DNA from: Antedon mediterranea
Lineage: Eukaryota; Echinodermata; Crinoidea; Comatulida; Antedonidae
Reading direction: 5' to 3'
DNA: 64,000 nucleotides
Assembly (NCBI RefSeq): GCF_964355755.1
Contig: NC_092676.1
Span: 13,190,288 to 13,254,287 of the forward strand
Shown: in pieces, positions 18,911-32,223 of the stretch
Layout: each line of letters begins with the position of its first letter
Numbering within the stretch: position 1 is the stretch's first letter
Notes under the pieces: model-generated
Database searches by the model: none
What the model was told of the DNA's origin: nothing
The model's input: the letters and a program-made list of their open reading frames with translations, nothing else
Position numbers and translations under genes: made by a program

Positions 18911-21900
18911 TTGTGCATTTCGAAAAAATTTGTTAACATAAAAAAACCAAAGTGTTTAGAATATCTCCAAATCGCATTTGGAGACGTTTTAGACCATTTT
19001 GTGTTTTTCGAAAAAACTTTTCACACAAAAACATCAAAGTGTACAAAATTCCTTCAAATCGCATTTGGAGACGTTTTAGACCATTTTGTGATTTTCGAAA
19101 AACTTTTCACACAAAAACATCAAAGTGTAGAAAATTGCTTCAAATCGCATTTAGAGATGTTTTAGACCATTTTGTGCATTTCGAAAAAATTTGTTAACAT
19201 AAAAAGACCAAAGTGTTTAGAATATCTCCAAATCGCATTTGGAGACGTTTTAGACCATTTTGTGCATTTCGATGACACTTGGTTACACAAAAACATCAAA
19301 GTGCTTAAAATCACATTTAAAACCGTTTTAGAGCGTTTTGAGCATTTCGATAAACTTTTCAAACAAAAACATCAAAGTGTACAAAATAGCTTCAAATCGT
19401 ATTTGGAGACGTTTTAGACCATTTTGTGCGTTTCGATGAATCTTGGTTACATAAAAACATCAAAGTGCTTAAAATCACATTTAAAACCGTTTTAGTGCAT
19501 TTTGAGCATTTCGATAAAACTTTTCACACAAAAACATCAAAGTGCACAAAATAGCTTCAAATCGCATTTAGAGATGTTTTAGACCATTTTGTGCGTTTCG
19601 ATAAAACTTTTCACACAAAAACATCAAAGTGCACAAAATAGCTTCAAATCGCATTTAGAGATGTTTTAGACCATTTTGTGCGTTTCGATAAAACTATTCA
19701 CACAAAAACATCAAATTGCACAAAATAGCTTCAAATCGCATTTGGAGACGTTTTAGACCATTTTGTGCATTTCGAAAAAACTTTTTAACATAAAAACACC
19801 AAAGTGCTTAGAATAGCTTCAAATCGCATTTGGAGACGTTTTAAACCATTTTGTGCATTTCGATGAAACTTGGTTACACAAAAACATCAAAGTGCTTAAA
19901 ATCACATTTGAAACCGTTTTAGAGCATTTTGAGCATTTCGATAAAACTTTTCACACAAAAACATCAAAGTGTACAAAATAGCTTCAAATCACATTTGAAA
20001 CCGTTTTAGACCATTTTGAGCATTTCGATAAAACTTTTCACACAAAAACATCAAAGTGTACAAAATAGCTTCAAATCGCATTTGGAGACGTTTTAGACCA
20101 TTTTGTGCATTTCGATGAAACTTGGTTACACAAAAACATCAAAGTGCTTAAAATTACATTTGAAAGCGTTTTAGAGCATTTTGAGCATTTCGATAATACT
20201 TTTCACACAAAAACATCAAAGTGTACAAAATAGCTTCAAATCGCATTTGGAGACGTTTTAGACCATTTTGTGCATTTCGATGAAACTTGGTTACACAAAA
20301 ACATCAAAGTGCTTAAAATCACATTTGAAACCGTTTTAGAGCATTTTGAGCATTTCGATAAAACTTTTCACACAAAAACATCAAAGTGTACAAAATAGCT
20401 TCAAATCGCATTTAGAGAGGTTTTAGACCATTTTGTGCATTTCGATAAAACTTTTCACACAAAAACATCAAAGTGTACAAAATAGCTTCAAATCGCATTT
20501 AGAGACGTTTTAGACCATTTTGTGCATTTCGATAAAACTTTTCACACAAAAACATCAAATTGCACAACATAGCTTAATACCGTGTTTGTAATCGTTTTAA
20601 ACCATTTTGAGCATGTCGATAAAACTTTTTACAAAAAAACATCAAAGTGCACAGAATAGCTTCAAATCGCATTTGGAGACGTTTTAAACCATTTTGTGCA
20701 TTTCGATAAAACTTTTCACATAAAAACAACAAAGTGTACAGAATAGCTTCAAATCGCATTTGGAGACGTTTTAGACCATTTTGTGCATTTCGATGAAACT
20801 TGGTTACACAAAAACATCAAAGTGCTTAAAATCACATTTGAAACCGTTTTAGAGCATTTTTAACATTTCGATAATACTTTTCACACAAAAACATCAAATT
20901 GCACAAAATAGCTTCAAATCACATTTGGAGACGTTTTAGACCATTTTGTGCATTTCGATGAAACTTGGTTACACAAAAACATCAAAGTGCTTAAAATCAC
21001 ATTTGAAACCGTTTTAGAGCATTTTGAGCATTTCGATAAAACTTTTCACACAAAAAAATCAAACTGCACAAAATAGCTTCAAATCGTATTTGGAGAGGTT
21101 TTAGACCATTTTGTGCATTTCGATAAAACTTTTCACACAAAAACATCAAAGTGTACAAAATAGCTTCAAATCGCATTTAGAGACGTTTTAGACCATTTTG
21201 TGCATTTCGATAAAACTTTTCACACAAAAACATCAAATTGCACAAAATAGCTTAATATCGTGTTTGAAAACGTTTTAAACCATTTTGAGCATGTCGATAA
21301 AACTTTTCACAAAAAAATATCAAAGTGCACAGAATATCTTCAAATCGCATTTAGAGACGTTTTAGACCATTTTGTGCATTTCGATGAAACTTGGTTACAC
21401 AAAAACATCAAAGTGCTTAAAATCACATTTAAAACCGTTTTAGAGCGTTTTGAGCATTTCGATAAACTTTTTACACAAAAACATCAAAGTGCACAAAATA
21501 GCTTCAAATCGCATTTAGAGATGTTTTAGACCATTTTGTGCATTTCGATAAAACTTTTCACACAAAAACATCAAATTGCACAAAATAGCTTAATACCGTG
21601 TTTGAAATCATTTTAAACCATTTTGAGCATGTCGATAAAACTTTTCACACAAAAACATCAAAGTGCACAGAATATCTTCAAATCGCATTTAGAGACGTTT
21701 TAGACCATTTTGTGCATTTCGAAAAAATTTGTTAACATAAAAAGACCAAAGTGTTTAGAATATCTCCAAATCGCATTTGGAGACGTTTTAGACCATTTTG
21801 TGCATTTCGATGAAACTTGGTTACACAAAAACATCAAAGTGCTTAAAATCACATTTGAAACCGTTTTAGAGCATTTTGAGCATTTCGATAAAACTTTTCA

Positions 21901-23921
21901 CACAAAAACATCAAATGTACAAAATAGCTTCAAATCACATTTGAAACCGTTTTAGACCATTTTGAGCATTTCGATAAAACTTTTCACACAAAAACATCAA
22001 AGTGTACAAAATAGCTTCAATTCGCATTTTGAGACGTTTTAGACCATTTTGTGCATTTCGATGAAACTTGGTTACACAAAAACATCAAAGTGCTTAAAAT
22101 CACATTTGAATCCGTTTTAGAGCATTTTTAGCATTTCGATAATACTTTTCACACAAAAACATCAAAGTGCACAAAATAGCTTCAAATCGCATTTGGGGAC
22201 GTTTTAGACTATTTTGTACATTTCGAAAAAATTTGTTAACATAAAAAGACCAAAGTGTTTAGAATATCTCCAATTCGCATTTGGAGACGTTTTAAACCAT
22301 TTTGTGCATTTCGATGGAACTTGGTTACACAAAAACATCAAAGTGCTTAAAATCACATTTAAAACCGTTTTAGAGCATTTTTAGCATTTTGTTAAAACTT
22401 TTCACACAAAAACATCAAAGTGTACAAAATAGCTTCAAATCGCATTTGGAGACGTTTTAGACCATTTTGTGCATTTCGATGAAACTTGGTTACACAAAAA
22501 CATGAAATTGCTTAAAATCACATTTGAAACCGTTTTAGACCATTTTGAGCATTTCGATAAAACTTTTCACACAAAAAAATCAAAGTGCACAAAATAGCTT
22601 CAAATCGCATTTGGAGACGTTTTAGACTATTTTGTGCATTTTGAACAAATTTGTTAACATAAAAAGACCAAAGTGTTTAGAATATCTCCAAATCGCATTT
22701 GGAGACGTTTTAAACCATTTTGTGCATTTCGATGGAACTTGGTTACACAAAAACATCAAAGTGCTTAAAATCACATTTAAAACCGTTTTAGAGCATTTTG
22801 AGCATTTCGATAAAACTTTTCACACAAAAACATCAAATTGCACAAAATAGCTTAATACCGTGTTTGAAATCGTTTTAAACCATTTTGAGCATGTCGATAA
22901 AACTTTACACAAAAAAACATCAAAGTGCACAGAATAGCTTCAAATCGCATTTGGAGACGTTTTAAACCATTTTGTGCATTTCGATATTCATATATATTCA
23001 TATTCACATAAAAACAACAAAGTGTACAAAATAGCTTCAAATCGCATTTAGAGACGTTTTAGACCATTTTGGGCATTTCGATGAAACTTGGTTACACAAA
23101 TACATAAAAATGCTTAAAATCACATTTCAAACCGTTTTAGAGCATTTTGAGCATTTCGATAAAACTTTTCACACAAAAACATCAAAGTGCACAAAATAGC
23201 TTCAAATCGCATTTAGAGATGTTTTAGACCATTTTGTGCAATTCGATAAAACTTTTCACACAAAAACATCAAATTGCACAAAATAGCTTAATATCGTGTT
23301 TGAAAACGTTTTAGACCATTTTGAGCATGTCGATAAAACTTTTCACACAAAAACATAAAAGTGAACAGAATAGCTTCAAATTGCATTTGGAGACGTTTTA
23401 GAGCATTTTGTGCATTTCGATAAAATGTGTTAACATAAAAAGACCAAAGTGTTTAGAATATCTTCAAATCACATTTGGAGACGTTTTAGACCATTTTTTG
23501 CATTTCGATGAAACTTGGTTACACAAAAACATCAAAGTGCTTAAAATCACATTTAAAACCGTTTTAGAGCATTTTGAGCATTTCGATAAAACTTTTCACA
23601 CAAAAACATCAAAGTGTACAAAATAGCTTCAAATCGCATTTAGAGAGGTTTTAGACCATTTTGTGCATTTCGATAAAACTTTTCACACAAAAACATCAAA
23701 GTGTACAAAATAACTTCAAATCGTATTTAGAGACGTTTTCGACCATTTTGTGCATTTTGATAAAACTTTTCACACAAAAACATCAAATTGCACAAAATAG
23801 CTTAATATCGTGTTTGAAAACGTTTTAAACCATTTTGAGCATGTCGATAAAACTTTTCACACAAAAATATCAAAGTGCACAGAATATCTTCAAATCGCAT
23901 TTAGAGACGTTTTAGACCATT
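18911..23921. repeat. Higher-order satellite repeat unit, about 5.0 kb
   Basis: The unit is counted from a monomer of the GTTAACATAAAAA class followed by the GTGTTTTTCGAAAAAAC class. The same ordered series of monomer classes restarts at 23922, 5011 bases later. It is shorter than the next unit by about 255 bases, roughly three monomers. Boundaries are arbitrary points in a cycle. Confidence 0.75.
22982..23009. repeat. Diagnostic TATTCATA insert in satellite monomer
   Basis: Here CGATATTCATATATATTCAT followed by ATTCACAT replaces the usual CGATAAAACTTTTCACAT. The same replacement occurs at 28248-28275 and 37909-37936 and nowhere else that I noticed. It marks one lineage of the higher-order repeat. 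Confidence 0.85.
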
Positions 23922-26900
23922 TTGTGCATTTCGAAAAAATTTGTTAACATAAAAAAACCAAAGTGTTTAGAATATCTCCAAATCGCATTTGGAGACGTTT
24001 TAGACCATTTTGTGTTTTTCGAAAAAACTTTTCACACAAAAACATCAAAGTGTACAAAATTCCTTCAAATCGCATTTGGAGACGTTTTAGACCATTTTGT
24101 GATTTTCGAAAAACTTTTCACACAAAAACATCAAAGTGTAGAAAATTGCTTCAAATCGCAATTAGAGATGTTTTAGACCATTTTGTGCATTTCGAAAAAA
24201 TTTGTTAACATAAAAAGACCAAAGTGTTTAGAATATCTCCAAATCGCATTTGGAGACGTTTTAGACCATTTTGTGCATTTCGATGACACTTGGTTACACA
24301 AAAACATCAAAGTGCTTAAAATCACATTTAAAACCGTTTTAGAGCGTTTTGAGCATTTCGATAAACTTTTCAAACAAAAACATCAAAGTGTACAAAATAG
24401 CTTCAAATCGTATTTGGAGACGTTTTAGACCATTTTGTGCGTTTCGATGAATCTTGGTTACACAAAAACATCAAAGTGCTTAAAATCACATTTAAAACCG
24501 TTTTAGTGCATTTTGAGCATTTCGATAAAACTTTTCACACAAAAACATCAAAGTGCACAAAATAGCTTCAAATCGCATTTAGAGATGTTTTAGACCATTT
24601 TGTGCGTTTCGATAAAACTTTTCACACAAAAACATCAAAGTGCACAAAATAGCTTCAAATCGCATTTAGAGATGTTTTAGACCATTTTGTGCGTTTCGAT
24701 AAAACTTTTCACACAAAAACATCAAATTGCACAAAATAGCTTCAAATCGCATTTGGAGACGTTTTAGACCATTTTGTGCATTTCGAAAAAACTTTTTAAC
24801 ATAAAAACACCAAAGTGCTTAGAATAGCTTCAAATCGCATTTGGAGACGTTTTAAACCATTTTGTGCATTTCGATGAAACTTGGTTACACAAAAACATCA
24901 AAGTGCTTAAAATCACATTTGAAACCGTTTTAGAGCATTTTGAGCATTTCGATAAAACTTTTCACACAAAAACATCAAAGTGTACAAAATAGCTTCAAAT
25001 CACATTTGAAACCGTTTTAGACCATTTTGAGCATTTCGATAAAACTTTTCACACAAAAACATCAAAGTGTACAAAATAGCTTCAAATCGCATTTGGAGAC
25101 GTTTTAGACCATTTTGTGCATTTCGATGAAACTTGGTTACACAAAAACATCAAAGTGCTTAAAATTACATTTGAAAGCGTTTTAGAGCATTTTGAGCATT
25201 TCGATAATACTTTTCACACAAAAACATCAAAGTGTACAAAATAGCTTCAAATCGCATTTGGAGACGTTTTAGACCATTTTGTGCATTTCGATGAAACTTG
25301 GTTACACAAAAACATCAAAGTGCTTAAAATCACATTTGAAACCGTTTTAGACCATTTTGAGCGTTTCGATAAAACTTTTCACACAAATAAATCAGAGTGC
25401 ACAAAATAGCTTCAAATCGCATTTGAAGACGTTTTAGACTATTTTGTGCATTTCGAAAAAATTTGTTAACATAAAAAGACCAAAGTGTTTAGAATATCTC
25501 CAAATCGCATTTGGAAACGTTTTAAACCATTTTGTGCATTTCGATGGAACTTGGTTACACAAAAACATCAAAGTGCTTAAAATCACATTTAAAACCGTTT
25601 TAGAGCATTTTGAGCATTTCGATAAAACTTTTCACACAAAAACATCAAAGTGTACAAAATAGCTTCAAATCGCATTTAGAGAGGTTTTAGACCATTTTGT
25701 GCATTTCGATAAAACTTTTCACACAAAAACATCAAAGTGTACAAAATAGCTTCAAATCGCATTTAGAGACGTTTTAGACCATTTTGTGCATTTCGATAAA
25801 ACTTTTCACACAAAAACATCAAATTGCACAACATAGCTTAATACCGTGTTTGTAATCGTTTTAAACCATTTTGAGCATGTCGATAAAACTTTTTACAAAA
25901 AAAACATCAAAGTGCACAGAATAGCTTCAAATCGCATTTGGAGACGTTTTAAACCATTTTGTGCATTTCGATAAAACTTTTCACATAAAAACAACAAAGT
26001 GTACAGAATAGCTTCAAATCGCATTTGGAGACGTTTTAGACCATTTTGTGCATTTCGATGAAACTTGGTTACACAAAAACATCAAAGTGCTTAAAATCAC
26101 ATTTGAAACCGTTTTAGAGCATTTTTAACATTTCGATAATACTTTTCACACAAAAACATCAAATTGCACAAAATAGCTTCAAATCACATTTGGAGACGTT
26201 TTAGACCATTTTGTGCATTTCGATGAAACTTGGTTACACAAAAACATCAAAGTGCTTAAAATCACATTTGAAACCGTTTTAGAGCATTTTGAGCATTTCG
26301 ATAAAACTTTTCACACAAAAAAATCAAACTGCACAAAATAGCTTCAAATCGTATTTGGAGAGGTTTTAGACCATTTTGTGCATTTCGATAAAACTTTTCA
26401 CACAAAAACATCAAAGTGTACAAAATAGCTTCAAATCGCATTTAGAGACGTTTTAGACCATTTTGTGCATTTCGATAAAACTTTTCACACAAAAACATCA
26501 AATTGCACAAAATAGCTTAATATCGTGTTTGAAAACGTTTTAAACCATTTTGAGCATGTCGATAAAACTTTTCACAAAAAAATATCAAAGTGCACAGAAT
26601 ATCTTCAAATCGCATTTAGAGACGTTTTAGACCATTTTGTGCATTTCGATGAAACTTGGTTACACAAAAACATCAAAGTGCTTAAAATCACATTTAAAAC
26701 CGTTTTAGAGCGTTTTGAGCATTTCGATAAACTTTTTACACAAAAACATCAAAGTGCACAAAATAGCTTCAAATCGCATTTAGAGATGTTTTAGACCATT
26801 TTGTGCATTTCGATAAAACTTTTCACACAAAAACATCAAATTGCACAAAATAGCTTAATACCGTGTTTGAAATCATTTTAAACCATTTTGAGCATGTCGA

Positions 26901-29187
26901 TAAAACTTTTCACACAAAAACATCAAAGTGCACAGAATATCTTCAAATCGCATTTAGAGACGTTTTAGACCATTTTGTGCATTTCGAAAAAATTTGTTAA
27001 CATAAAAAGACCAAAGTGTTTAGAATATCTCCAAATCGCATTTGGAGACGTTTTAGACCATTTTGTGCATTTCGATGAAACTTGGTTACACAAAAACATC
27101 AAAGTGCTTAAAATCACATTTGAAACCGTTTTAGAGCATTTTGAGCATTTCGATAAAACTTTTCACACAAAAACATCAAAGTGTACAAAATAGCTTCAAA
27201 TCACATTTGAAACCGTTTTAGACCATTTTGAGCATTTCGATAAAACTTTTCACACAAAAACATCAAAGTGTACAAAATAGCTTCAATTCGCATTTTGAGA
27301 CGTTTTAGACCATTTTGTGCATTTCGATGAAACTTGGTTACACAAAAACATCAAAGTGCTTAAAATCACATTTGAATCCGTTTTAGAGCATTTTTAGCAT
27401 TTCGATAATACTTTTCACACAAAAACATCAAAGTGCACAAAATAGCTTCAAATCGCATTTGGGGACGTTTTAGACTATTTTGTACATTTCGAAAAAATTT
27501 GTTAACATAAAAAGACCAAAGTGTTTAGAATATCTCCAATTCGCATTTGGAGACGTTTTAAACCATTTTGTGCATTTCGATGGAACTTGGTTACACAAAA
27601 ACATCAAAGTGCTTAAAATCACATTTAAAACCGTTTTAGAGCATTTTTAGCATTTTGTTAAAACTTTTCACACAAAAAAATCAAAGTGTACAAAATAGCT
27701 TCAAATCGCATTTGGAGACGTTTTAGACCATTTTGTGCATTTCGATGAAACTTGGTTACACAAAAACATGAAATTGCTTAAAATCACATTTGAAACCGTT
27801 TTAGACCATTTTGAGCATTTCGATAAAACTTTTCACACAAAAAAATCAAAGTGCACAAAATAGCTTCAAATCGCATTTGGAGACGTTTTAGACTATTTTG
27901 TGCATTTTGAACAAATTTGTTAACATAAAAAGACCAAAGTGTTTAGAATATCTCCAAATCGCATTTGGAGACGTTTTAAACCATTTTGTGCATTTCGATG
28001 GAACTTGGTTACACAAAAACATCAAAGTGCTTAAAATCACATTTAAAACCGTTTTAGAGCATTTTGAGCATTTCGATAAAACTTTTCACACAAAAACATC
28101 AAATTGCACAAAATAGCTTAATACCGTGTTTGAAATCGTTTTAAACCATTTTGAGCATGTCGATAAAACTTTACACAAAAAAACATCAAAGTGCACAGAA
28201 TAGCTTCAAATCGCATTTGGAGACGTTTTAAACCATTTTGTGAATTTCGATATTCATATATATTCATATTCACATAAAAACAACAAAGTGTACAAAATAG
28301 CTTCAAATCGCATTTAGAGACGTTTTAGACCATTTTGGGCATTTCGATGAAACTTGGTTACACAAATACATAAAAATGCTTAAAATCACATTTCAAACCG
28401 TTTTAGAGCATTTTGAGCATTTCGATAAAACTTTTCACACAAAAACATCAAAGTGCACAAAATAGCTTCAAATCGCATTTAGAGATGTTTTAGACCATTT
28501 TGTGCAATTCGATAAAACTTTTCACACAAAAACATCAAATTGCACAAAATAGCTTAATATCGTGTTTGAAAACGTTTTAGACCATTTTGAGCATGTCGAT
28601 AAAACTTTTCACACAAAAACATAAAAGTGAACAGAATAGCTTCAAATTGCATTTGGAGACGTTTTAGAGCATTTTGTGCATTTCGATAAAATGTGTTAAC
28701 ATAAAAAGACCAAAGTGTTTAGAATATCTTCAAATCACATTTGGAGACGTTTTAGACCATTTTTTGCATTTCGATGAAACTTGGTTACACAAAAACATCA
28801 AAGTGCTTAAAATCACATTTAAAACCGTTTTAGAGCATTTTGAGCATTTCGATAAAACTTTTCACACAAAAACATCAAAGTGTACAAAATAGCTTCAAAT
28901 CGCATTTAGAGAGGTTTTAGACCATTTTGTGCATTTCGATAAAACTTTTCACACAAAAACATCAAAGTGTACAAAATAACTTCAAATCGTATTTAGAGAC
29001 GTTTTAGACCATTTTGTGCATTTTGATAAAACTTTTCACACAAAAACATCAAATTGCACAAAATAGCTTAATATCGTGTTTGAAAACGTTTTAAACCATT
29101 TTGAGCATGTCGATAAAACTTTTCACACAAAAATATCAAAGTGCACAGAATATCTTCAAATCGCATTTAGAGACGTTTTAGACCATT
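23922..29187. repeat. Higher-order satellite repeat unit, 5266 bp
   Basis: The unit restarts at 29188. Many landmarks repeat at an offset of 5264-5266: 21260 and 26525, 21710 and 26975, 22632 and 27898, 23408 and 28674. The unusual TATTCATATATATTCATATT insert at 22985 recurs at 28251. This period is far longer than the 87-bp monomer and shows amplification of a roughly 60-monomer block. Confidence 0.85.
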
Positions 29188-29532
29188 TTGTGCATTTCGA
29201 AAAAATTTGTTAACATAAAAAGACCAAAGTGTTTAGAATATCTCCAAATCGCATTTGGAGACGTTTTAGACCATTTTGTGTTTTTCGAAAAAACTTTTCA
29301 CACAAAAACATCAAAGTGTACAAAATTCCTTCAAATCGCATTTGGAGACGTTTTAGACCATTTTGTGATTTTCGAAAAACTTTTCACACAAAAACATCAA
29401 AGTGTAGAAAATTGCTTCAAATCGCATTTAGAGATGTTTTAGATCATTTTGTGCATTTCGAAAAAATTTGTTAACATAAAAAGACCAAAGTGTTTAGAAT
29501 ATCTCCAAATCGCATTTGGAGACGTTTTAGAC

Positions 29533-29550
29533 CAGATACAGATACAGATA
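29533..29550. repeat. CAGATA microsatellite tail of the LINE
   Basis: Three perfect CAGATA units on the + strand followed by AAGATA, read as TATCTG repeats at the 3' end of the minus-strand LINE. The first two bases are shared with the satellite CCA, so the boundary is ambiguous by about two bases. Confidence 0.8.
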
Positions 29551-29824
29551 AAGATAACTTTTATTGTCCAAATAAACTGGAAATTGCATTTGCTCACTTA
29601 TCACATAAAAATATCGTATAAAAATATCGTATAAAAATAAAGTATAAAATGCAGAATAACAATATAAAAATACACAATGATTAAAAAAGTACATCATAAA
29701 ATTACAGCTCAAAAATATTTAAGTTAAAAATACAGATCATTACAAAACGGTTTAAAAAGTGTCTTATATTTCATTATTAATTATTATATTATATTATTTA
29801 TTATTGTTATCAAAATTATTGTAG
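29551..29824 (-). other. LINE 3' untranslated region
   Basis: Very AT-rich sequence between the RT stop codon and the microsatellite tail. On the minus strand an AATAAA (29560-29565 on +) lies next to the tail. Tandem AAAATATCGTAT and similar runs occur around 29607-29640. No ORF is recognised. Confidence 0.65.
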
Positions 29825-32223
29825 TTACCTCTTAAAGTCATCGTTAAATTTTTTAATCCCAGCTGGGAGAAACGAATTTGAGTATCGACCCGTCCGCGCC
29901 AACACCGGCCTCAGTCTACCACTTCTACCAATGTGGCAGCGAAGAAGATCCGAATGAAGGGGGTGGCTTTCCTCCTCCATGACCGCCTGTAAACCATTTT
30001 TCAATCGTTCTCCGTAGTGACAATCGTAGACTGAGTCCGCTGTCAGCGCCGACGAGCCAATCACTCTTAATGCCCTTTCTAACACTTTACATATGCGGCC
30101 CTTATCTCCTTTGTTTATGTTCCCACCCCAGCCTAATAGGCAATAATCCCAGATTGAATAAATAACAGATGAATAAAACATAGTAAGTATCTCTTCCCTT
30201 ACCCTAAAAACGTTCATTTTCCTCAAACAGTACAGTCTAGTATTTAATTTTTTAATTAGTTGATCTACATGCTCTCCCCATGATAAATTATTGTCATACG
30301 TTACCCCAAGATACTTATATGTTTTAACGATTTCTACCTCATGTCCTTTAATCTGGACAGGCTCAATTTCCCTTCTTTTTTTACGGCGGAAATCTATTCG
30401 CATTTCTTTGGTTTTTGCTACATTAAGTTCCAGGAAATTTTCATCACAGTATTTCGTAAACCTAACTATTTCAGATTTGAAATTTGTATCGTCATCCTCT
30501 TTTATTAAACCTATCATAGCAGAATCATCTGCAAATTTAATTACTGGACAGTCCGGGAATCTAGGTTTGAAATCTGACGTATACAATGTGAACAAAAACG
30601 GTGCAAGTACAGTACCTTGTGGTGCTCCCGTATTTGTCCGAATAATGTCCGATCTGACATTTTGATTTAGCCTAACAAACTGGAGACGTCCAACGAGGAA
30701 GTTAAAAACGAACGAAATTAGTAAATTGGGGATATTCATGCCGAACAACTTATTAATTAAAATGTGTGGTTGGATGGTATTAAAAGCTGAACTAAAGTCG
30801 AAGTACATAATCCTAACAGACGGGGATGTTCTCCAATTGTCAAGATGGGCATACATTTTTTCATTTTTGTATATTAATGCGTCTTCAGTGTTCCTGTTTC
30901 TCCGATAAGCGAACTGATGTGGGTCCAAAAAATCTGCAACTAATGGTTTCAGGCTTTTTAGAACAATCTTTTCACAGACTTTCATTGGGACGGATGTTAG
31001 CGCAACAGGTCTAAGATCGTTATAACACTGTATATTTTGTCGTTTAGGGATTGGGATGATGCATGACGTTTTCCAGGATTCTGGCAAGGTTTGTGTTTCA
31101 AAAATCAAGTTAAAAATATATACAAAAATATCTGCCAATTGGGTTGCGCATAATTTAAGAACTTTGGGTAGAATTTGGTCTGGTCCAGCTGATTTGGATG
31201 CTTTCAGACCTTTAAAGTGGCTGGTAACTTCATCCGCATTTGTCTTAAGGTCAAAACCACTTTCATCTGGTAAGGCCAACCTACTTTTGATTAAGATCTG
31301 TTCATCAGAAAAATTATAGCGATCGAACCTATTAAAAAAAGTATTTAATTCATTAGCATATTGTTTAGTCAAATTTGACACAATTCCACTTCCTTGTGGT
31401 GATTTTGCATATCCGCTCATTTGCCTCATTCCCCTCCAAACCTTACTCATATCATTACCTACAAAATGTTCTTCTATTTCACGTTTGTACTTTAGTTTAC
31501 TTTTACGTATTACTCGTTTAAGTTCCTTTTGGATTTTATTTAGTTCATTTACATCACCTCGATCGAAGGCCTGTCTCTTTTTCTTAATAACATCTGTCAC
31601 CTCCCTATTTATCCATGGTTTACGGTTTCCGTAGATTTTTACTTTCCTTTTTGGTATTACATTTTCAGTACAAAAGTTAATATATGCACTGACCGCTTCC
31701 GTTACCTCGTCTGACCCGTTTGAATTTTCCGTAAAAACACTCCAGTCCGTAGTTTCAAATTCGCATTTCAGCTGTTCTATTGCATCTTGAGTCCACTTCT
31801 TTACAGTAATTACCCTGGGTTTCTGCCGTTGTACTAATGGACGATACTTGGGTTGTAGTATAATTAAATTATGGTCAGATTTACCAAGTTTCGGCAATTT
31901 TCTTGCTAAATATGCGTGTTTTACGTTTGAATAACATACGTCAAGGGTAACAGATTCCCGCGTGCTGCACTTCACATGTTGGTAATAGTAAACGCTACTC
32001 TTTTTTAGGGTACAATGATTAAAGTCTCCATTTATTACAATATATGCGTCAGGGGAAGCCGTTTCAATTTCCGCTATAACTACGGTTAGTTCTCTTTGTG
32101 CTTCCTTGGCCAGATTTTTGTTTGGTATGTATACAACCACTAAAACAACATGTGAAAATTCCCTCGGTATGTAGAACGGACGTATTGAGAGTACCATTAT
32201 TTCAACGTTAGGCGAGCAGCTGT
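29825..32223 (-). CDS. Partial endonuclease plus reverse transcriptase of LINE (5' truncated)
   Basis: An uninterrupted minus-strand frame of about 800 codons within the LINE. Reading on past the LINE boundary to 32251 gives 808 residues, the first ten or so translated from satellite, so that start is artificial. Numbered in that 808-residue frame, the remaining APE-type endonuclease half shows GDFNH (75-79) and SDH (125-127), the latter being the catalytic Asp-His end of the domain. The RT domain follows: YRRNRNTEDAL (449-459), FDFSSAF with Asp485 (motif A), GAPQG (542-546, motif B) and FADD with Asp575 and Asp576 (motif C). The C-terminus ends at 29825. An intact element would nick DNA and reverse transcribe its own RNA at the target. 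This copy lacks the endonuclease N-terminus and any promoter, so it is presumably dead, yet it has no stops, so it is young. Confidence 0.88.

Larger units (their letters stand above)
12501..29534. repeat. 87-bp satellite array, middle block
   Basis: Same satellite as the left block. It starts with A6-TGTTTTGAGAGATG, the right half of the Ngaro target monomer, and ends at GACGTTTTAGACCA, where the LINE interrupts it. The first 1.4 kb is a 700-bp tandem duplication. From about 18.9 kb the monomer classes fall into higher-order repeats of about 5 kb. The many ORFs of 60-124 codons on both strands arise because monomer length is a multiple of three. No unique sequence of gene size is present in this block. 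Confidence 0.97.
29535..32223 (-). mobile_element. 5'-truncated CR1/Rex1-like LINE
   Basis: A 2.69-kb non-LTR retrotransposon fragment on the minus strand. Its 3' end is at 29535, where CAGATA repeats three times on the + strand in place of a poly-A tail; a microsatellite tail is typical of CR1/L2/Rex1-type elements. Its 5' end at 32223 lies inside the endonuclease domain, so the promoter, any ORF1 and the start of the endonuclease are missing. Left flank satellite ends TTTAGACCA and right flank resumes TTTTGTGCATTTCGATGACA, which together restore a monomer with no visible target-site duplication. Clade assignment comes from RT motifs and is not certain. Confidence 0.9.

Noticed and set aside
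30291-31319. Plus-strand ORFs within the LINE
   Set aside because: They are antisense to the long RT frame and have no recognisable content.
29535-32223. LINE as an intact autonomous element
   Set aside because: The frame is open, but the endonuclease N-terminus, any ORF1 and the 5' UTR are missing, and the first residues of the open frame are satellite-derived.
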